From contig JACNKC010000051.1 of assembly GCA_014382245.1 (NCBI GenBank), positions 1 through 44,151 on the forward strand: a stretch of DNA of 44,151 bases, given 5' to 3'. Both the position numbers and the translations under genes were made by a program. Source of the DNA: Pseudomonadota bacterium (GTDB taxonomy: Bacteria > Desulfobacterota > Binatia > UBA1149). The notes beneath the pieces were generated by a model. The model did no database searches. It saw only the letters and a list, made by a program, of their open reading frames with translations, and had not been told where the DNA came from. Below, piece after piece: positions 42,987 to 44,151 of this stretch (within the stretch, counting starts at the first letter, position 1; the number at the start of each line of letters is the position of its first letter).

Positions 42987-44151
42987 TCAGCGTCGTAGTA
43001 CGGCCGCCAACGATGGACGTTGGCGGCGCAACATGTCGGAAGTAACCATGCTCACACCGCGCCCGCGGGCCTGTCTTTCAACCCGCTCCACCACCAGGCC
43101 ACGCACGAAGGACGGTATGCGCTGCAAGCGATCCCTGGCCTCCTCGCTCCACGGCATGGTCGTTCTGGCCTCACGAGAGTACAAGGCATCGCCGACGGGT
43201 AACGTACTGCTCCCGCCACCCGGCTGGTAAGCGCAAGCCGGGTCCTCGGCCATAAGCTCGCCCCCGCTCGCCAGCGCGCGCGCACGGCAACCGCCGCAGG
43301 CATCACGCCACTCGCAGCGCCCACAACGACCACCGAGCAGGCTGCGATTCCTCAAGCTCGCAAACAAGGGCGACTCGTACCACGCCGCGGCCAGGCCTCC
43401 TGGTTCAATACGACCAGCCTCGATGGGTATGTACGGGCAAGGCGTTACACGGCCACGCGGATCAATGCGCAGGTAGTGGCCGGCTGCCGGGCAACCGCTG
43501 TCGAAGGTGGGCAGGGTACCCGCCGCCTGCCCGTCGGCCACGCGCTTGAACTGCGGCGCGCACCGGGGCACCAACATCGTCCGGTCGGCTATGCGCTGCC
43601 GCAAAACGGCCAGCTCGGCCAGCACCAGCTCGTACTCGGCCGCCGGAAGATCGGTCAGGCCCTGGCCGCGCCCGGTGCAGACCAGGAAATACACGTTCCA
43701 GGATGTAGCGCCCAGGTCGGCCACGTAGTCGGCCATGGTCGCCAGCTCGTCGCGATTCCAGGAAAAGACCGAGGTCTGCACGAGAAAGTCCAGGCCCTCG
43801 TCGCGGCAGGCTTTCATGCCGTCGACGGCCGACTGCCAAGCCCCGGAACAACCACGGAACCGGTCATGCAGCCCGGGTTGCGCCAACGAATCGAGGCTGA
43901 TGCCCACGCCCGACACCCCGGCGGCGGCCAGACCGCGGGCAACCGAGCGATCGATCAGCGTGCCGTTGCTTCCCAGCACCACGGTCATGCCCCTGTCCGA
44001 GGCAGCGCGTGTGAGCTCGTGGAGGTCCGGCCTGAACAGCGGCTCGCCACCGGTCATGATCAACAGGCACCCGGGGTTGCGATCGGCGCGTTGATCTCTG
44101 GTGGCCAGGCACTGTGCCGCGTCAGCCCCGTCGCCTCCCGCCCCGCCGCCC
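42987..44151 (-). CDS. Radical SAM/SPASM protein with PCP_red C-terminal domain (5' end outside window)
   Basis: Partial gene: the first part, including the CxxxCxxC cluster motif, lies beyond the right edge. Visible are 'LLIMTGGEPLFRPDLHEL' (SAM binding), 'VVLGSNGTLI', 'SGVGISLDSLAQPGLHDRFRG', a SPASM-like Cys set 'GGRCGRCEWRDACGGCRARALA' with 'EDPACAY', and a C-terminal PCP_red-type domain ('WSEEARDRLQRIPSFVRGLVVERVERQARGRG'). The upstream Cys-containing region reads 'DAAQCLATRDQRADRNPGC'. It is in the same broad NirJ/AhbD-like class as the His-repeat enzyme at 25618, suggesting haem or tetrapyrrole chemistry. It converges on the HsaA-like gene. Confidence 0.85.
   Translation of the reverse strand, partial: GGGAGGDGADAAQCLATRDQRADRNPGCLLIMTGGEPLFRPDLHELTRAASDRGMTVVLGSNGTLIDRSVARGLAAAGVSGVGISLDSLAQPGLHDRFRGCSGAWQSAVDGMKACRDEGLDFLVQTSVFSWNRDELATMADYVADLGATSWNVYFLVCTGRGQGLTDLPAAEYELVLAELAVLRQRIADRTMLVPRCAPQFKRVADGQAAGTLPTFDSGCPAAGHYLRIDPRGRVTPCPYIPIEAGRIEPGGLAAAWYESPLFASLRNRSLLGGRCGRCEWRDACGGCRARALASGGELMAEDPACAYQPGGGSSTLPVGDALYSREARTTMPWSEEARDRLQRIPSFVRGLVVERVERQARGRGVSMVTSDMLRRQRPSLAAVLRR

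Overview
A high-GC bacterial window with no rRNA, tRNA, CRISPR or transposase gene that I could find. A DUF4215-type 'EQCDDGG..DGCDSECR' motif, an EGF-like module and a 'GGQCWQAS' tail in secreted proteins, plus many CoA-, flavin- and F420-type enzymes, suggest a deltaproteobacterial lineage in the broad sense (Myxococcota or Binatota-like). That assignment is an inference from gene content.

Layout. 1-7097 (minus): a CusCBA-type heavy-metal efflux operon preceded by a small Cys/His secreted protein, an enoyl-CoA hydratase and a HAD hydrolase. 7193-10675 (plus): flavin monooxygenase, TIGR03084-like protein and acyl-CoA dehydrogenase. 10676-16238: an island of lower-GC secreted beta-helix and beta-propeller genes. 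It holds two 399-bp direct repeats (one mismatch) that carry a candidate slippage-prone promoter, a shared leader start and a broken piece of an acyl-CoA dehydrogenase gene. 16239-25547: DRE-TIM aldolase, a 720-residue EGF/beta-helix protein, class III alcohol dehydrogenase, a long acyl-CoA dehydrogenase, HupE/UreJ membrane protein, PpiC-type isomerase and a PEP mutase/isocitrate lyase-family enzyme. 25618-26889: a radical SAM/SPASM enzyme with an N-terminal (GGGHPA)8 repeat encoded by an 18-bp minisatellite. 27188-36418 (plus): a type II DMSO-reductase-family molybdoenzyme operon with two different catalytic subunits in tandem, a membrane cytochrome b, a haem b gamma subunit, an Fe-S beta subunit and a TorD-like chaperone. 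36469-44151: F420-type oxidoreductase, SCP2-type thiolase plus DUF35 partner, ferredoxin, diiron protein, GST, a HsaA-like monooxygenase with a C-terminal frameshift, and a partial radical SAM protein with a PCP_red tail.

How it may work together (inference): the molybdoenzymes resemble ethylbenzene dehydrogenase and steroid C25 dehydrogenase, which hydroxylate hydrocarbons with water. The acyl-CoA dehydrogenases, crotonase, thiolase/DUF35 pair, HsaA-like monooxygenase and flavin monooxygenase around them fit degradation of a steroid- or terpenoid-like substrate. Most promising for follow-up: the duplicated leader/promoter element, the EF-hand pair inserted in CusA, the His-repeat radical SAM enzyme beside the molybdoenzyme operon, and the two-alpha-subunit operon. 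A 62-bp palindromic element occurs twice in full and once as a fragment.
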